Shown here piece by piece: positions 60,973-64,000 of a stretch of 64,000 nt of DNA; within the stretch, counting starts at the first letter, position 1; the number at the start of each line of letters is the position of its first letter. Made by a program: the position numbers and the translations under genes. The notes under the pieces are model-generated. The model was not told where the DNA came from, did no database searches, and was given only the letters and a program-made list of their open reading frames with translations. This DNA comes from Gymnorhina tibicen. Lineage: Eukaryota > Chordata > Aves > Passeriformes > Artamidae. The stretch is taken from positions 64,132-128,131 of the forward strand of contig VXAZ01001843.1 in the NCBI GenBank assembly GCA_013399875.1, read 5' to 3'.

Positions 60973-61137
60973 TCAGACAAGCAGCAGCCTCCGCTGTTTC
61001 TCGTTTATCTGGTTCAGTACATCAACAGTGTCTCTGATTAAGGCCTCGAAGATCCCGTCTGCCAACTGCATCTTTACACACAGTTCATCCTCGTCGTAGT
61101 TCACCCACTGCGCTTCTTCCTCGTGGAGTTCCTGCAC
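60973..61137 (-). CDS. CEP350: CEP350, last coding exon (5' partial gene)
   Basis: CEP350 (CAP350) is a large centrosomal scaffold of about 3100 residues that anchors microtubules and recruits partners such as FOP. This exon encodes the last 54 residues and stop: VQELHEEEAQWVNYDEDELC, VKMQLADGIFEALIRDTVDV, then LNQINEKQRRLLLV. The WVNYDEDELCVKMQLADGIF block matches the human C-terminus as I recall it. The acceptor reads TTTGTACCCTCCAAG ending at 61138, with a short pyrimidine tract. The rest of the gene lies to the right of the window. The position next to QSOX1 and on the same strand matches human synteny. Confidence 0.9.
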   Translation of the reverse strand: MQELHEEEAQWVNYDEDELCVKMQLADGIFEALIRDTVDVLNQINEKQRRLLLV

Positions 61138-64000
61138 CTTGGAGGGTACAAAGGCAATACAAACATTACAATTCTGTTGCTTTAAAATAATATTGCCTGC
61201 AAAGTTCCAGAAAGAGTCCAAAGCAGAGTGTATCTGCCAACAACGTATCTGTCTTTGTAAGAGATTACAGGAAACGCTTGGAATAGCAAAACAAACACGG
61301 ATCTGTTTGAACCAGACTATTTCACTGTATGAATGAATGTTTTCTACTTTGCACTGTAGCATCCATTTTTAAGGCTTTCATATTCCTGCACGAGTTTTTC
61401 ACTTGAAAGGACTCACCTAATGGGATATTCTTGGCCAACAGCAGAAGCTCTATTAAAATTAATTAGTCCCTAATTATGTATTTGCAAGAAGCTGATTCCA
61501 TGAGGCTTAAACTGGTAAGAAATAAAGCAAAGGCCTTGAACAGGGGAGGGAGAAAAAGAAAAGATTTCACTGCAGTTCGGTTTATAATGTAATAAGAAAA
61601 CCTTAAGGAAACAACTGACTTCCAATTCTTCCACACAGGAAGACAGAATGCTTGCATGTGTTATAAGACAGCATTACGATTCATTTGCACAGAATACTCC
61701 ATGCTTCGTTGGATTTGACAGCATTACTACAAATGGAATTTTGTACCAGTACATTCGAAGAGTACTTATTTCCTTCTATTACTAAATTGTTGACAAAGAA
61801 AATCCTCTCTTACTGCTCACTGACAAATAGGTGGTTTGGTATCAGACTGAAATACGTAATTTCATTCAGTAAATCAAGTCTTATTGAGAGTATTTCCAAA
61901 CTGGATGTCTCCAATTAAATGTATTAACAATTTGTCTTACTGACCATTTCAGTATTACAGACAAACCTTAAACAGCTCAAACTTTTTAGGAAAGGAATGA
62001 GTGCAAACATCACTCGTTTTTAAAATGACAAAGAAAACCTGTTGAAAGCTCTGTCTCTGCTCAGCTTCAGCAGAAAGCTCCTATGCCCATAAATCTTACA
62101 CTCTGAACTCGAAATACATTTACACTGTACAAGTGGGGCAGACACCTACACACGGCCACACTAAGGTTGAACATGCTGAAAAATCCACTAACCCAGGATC
62201 AGTGTGTAATGGCGTTGTTTTCTGAGACAGGACATGAACTATAGCCCCAACATACTCTCTTCCTTTTGCCTGAAGCTAAACCTCCCAGAAACTGGTCTGT
62301 TTTGAAGCTGACAGCTGCTGTGGCACAATGATGATTCAATAAGCCCGGCACAGTGTGAAGCCCAAGAAGAGGCTGCTATGGGAACCCCAGGGAACCAGCA
62401 CTGCTGCAGGGTTTGCAGCCATTCATAAAGCCCCAGTTAGACACGGGGCTTCAGGCTGACAGCTCCTTTCTCCCTCTCCTAAGAGGGCTTGGGGAGAGGG
62501 GCAGGGATCTCAGCCTGCAAACAGCTTTGGAAGAGTCATGCTGCCTGGTTACAAATGTGTGCTACCACAGGCAGCGCCTCTTTCCCACACCGGCTGTCAG
62601 GGATGAGGCATTAATGGCTTCATTAGGCTTGTTACTAATAAGGAAGAAACAACACTATTTGCAATCAAACTCTGAAGGACCGTTGTAGGTGAAAAATCAT
62701 TTAAATGGAAGTCTAACAAGTGGTAGATAATTGGGTGTGGATTTGTGTGGGGGTGAATGTCTGAAAGAGACTCCTGAACTCTCACACAGAAAGGTGCTGC
62801 CTGCAACCTGTATGTGCTGGTTGTAAATTCTGATAAAGTAAACAGCAGCATGTCCCAAGTCCTCCCATCAATAAAGAGGCATAAGATAGAAGCAGCAATT
62901 TGCAGACTGATCATGTGTTGTATGTCTGCTTCATAGACTATTTAGATAAGGAAAAGAAAGAGACAGAGGTCATGAAAAGAAGAGGTGACACTGAAAAAGG
63001 ATTCCCTAAAAGCGGAAGGGGTTTGGGACAAAAACAGGGGGCCCAAAGGGAGAAGGTGAAGATGGCTGCTGCAAGAAAGATCCTGGAAACGGGGGAAGAT
63101 CCTGAAGATGAAGGGGGGGTGGAGACAAAGGCCAGGGGATGCCCAGGGACCTTGAGTGAGGACATCCAAGGCTGGTAACCTGGAGCAGCTGCATGATAGT
63201 GACTGATGGGGTTTTCTGCCCCACCCTCCCAGGCCAGCAGTGACTCCACTGCTGAAAAGTGAAGTCGAGACTTAGTGAGGGTAACACTGGGGGTGGAGGG
63301 GAAGCGAGCGAGTAAAATAATCCAGCAGGTTAAGAGCTCTGATCTCACTGGCCTTGAACAAACCCAAGTGTCCAGATCCACGCTACAGTGCTGTTTATTC
63401 CCTGCAACTGTGTGATGAGACAATTTCTTTACTGTGCTCTAGGAGGGAAAAGAGATGCATGGGATAAAGTAAACAAGAGAGAAGAAGGTACTTGATCCAG
63501 GCAGAGAAAGGTTGGATGTTTAATAGCACCAGAAAGAAAAACAGTATCAGAGATTAATTTTCTCTTGCCTGTATCATCCCCCCGCCCCGCTCTCAGAGGC
63601 AGAGTGCACAATTTCCTTTGGCATTAGGAGGACTTCCTCGAGCATGCTTTCTGAAATCTGCGAGAATGTGCAATTTGCAGCTGCGGGCAAGTCTTGTTTA
63701 TAGTGTATTCAGAACACGTGTGGAAACTGCCGTGCTGCTTTGCAGCCCTGGCTGCACCATCTGAGCCAAGGCAGTTGTGACTCCTTTGTCTGGGAAAGGT
63801 TTGATCCATTTGTTGTGCTACCATGAACTGCTCCCAAGCAATTGAGAGAGTTTCTTTAATATTTGACAACTCTCGTGGCTTGCATGGAAATGGGCTTTGC
63901 CTCGTCTACAGTACTTTGCACTTTCTCATGACAAAAGTACAACTTCACATATTTGATACCAGGAAGTAAGATCTCTACACCAGAAAGAAACTGCATTTGG
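61138..64000 (-). other. CEP350: CEP350 last intron (incomplete at right)
   Basis: No second CEP350 exon was recognised in the remaining 2.9 kb. The frames at 62597-62914, 62938-63423 and 63624-63869 (-) do not resemble CEP350 or any domain I know. A purine-rich stretch at about 62950-63130 gives the Lys/Glu-rich frame on the + strand. Confidence 0.65.

Noticed and set aside
62900..63178. Small Lys/Glu-rich + strand frame at the right end
   Set aside because: Purine-biased sequence explains the composition, and no start context, splice pattern or family match supports it.
61463..63869. Possible further CEP350 exons on the - strand
   Set aside because: None of the frames has recognisable CEP350 sequence or paired splice sites that join in phase.

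Overview
This window is vertebrate nuclear DNA, most likely from a bird. The evidence is spliced exons with GT/AG borders, very short introns (several of 90-250 bp) and three 3'-end fragments of CR1-type LINEs with the classic avian CR1 tail. No bacterial operon, CRISPR array, phage or plasmid feature is present. Every gene placed here rests on exon translations I recognise, joined in phase across consensus splice sites.

Layout. Positions 1-14792 are intron of ACBD6, whose last two coding exons (14793-14823 and 18855-19009, + strand) encode the C-terminal ankyrin repeats and stop. LHX4 follows tail-to-tail on the - strand, with six coding exons between 34127 and about 23127. It encodes two LIM domains and a homeodomain, and its last few codons are damaged by an ambiguous base at 23128. 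QSOX1 is next, also on the - strand, with twelve coding exons between about 50094 and 40036. It encodes a signal peptide, two thioredoxin-like domains, an Erv/ALR FAD domain and a C-terminal membrane segment. Its start codon lies in or beyond a 57-base assembly gap at 50095-50151. The right end holds the last coding exon of CEP350 (60973-61137, - strand), its probable long 3' UTR (about 57087-60972) and the start of its last intron.

The order ACBD6 / LHX4 / QSOX1 / CEP350, with ACBD6 opposite to the other three, is the order on human chromosome 1q25 as I recall it, so this is a conserved syntenic block. The products do not form one pathway. ACBD6 binds acyl-CoA, LHX4 is a pituitary and motor-neuron transcription factor, QSOX1 is a secretory-pathway disulfide oxidase, and CEP350 is a centrosomal scaffold. 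Long non-coding stretches around LHX4 (the ACBD6 intron, LHX4 introns 1 and 2, and the LHX4 upstream region) contain AT-rich islands with homeodomain-type motifs and CpG-rich blocks. They are reasonable places to look for LHX4 regulatory DNA, but that is inference.

I found no convincing new biological system. The points most worth checking are a Cys-to-Ala change in QSOX1 at a position that forms a structural disulfide in the human protein, a TAATCC motif cluster upstream of LHX4, an approximately 600 bp purine-rich tract in LHX4 intron 1, and two assembly defects that break gene ends.
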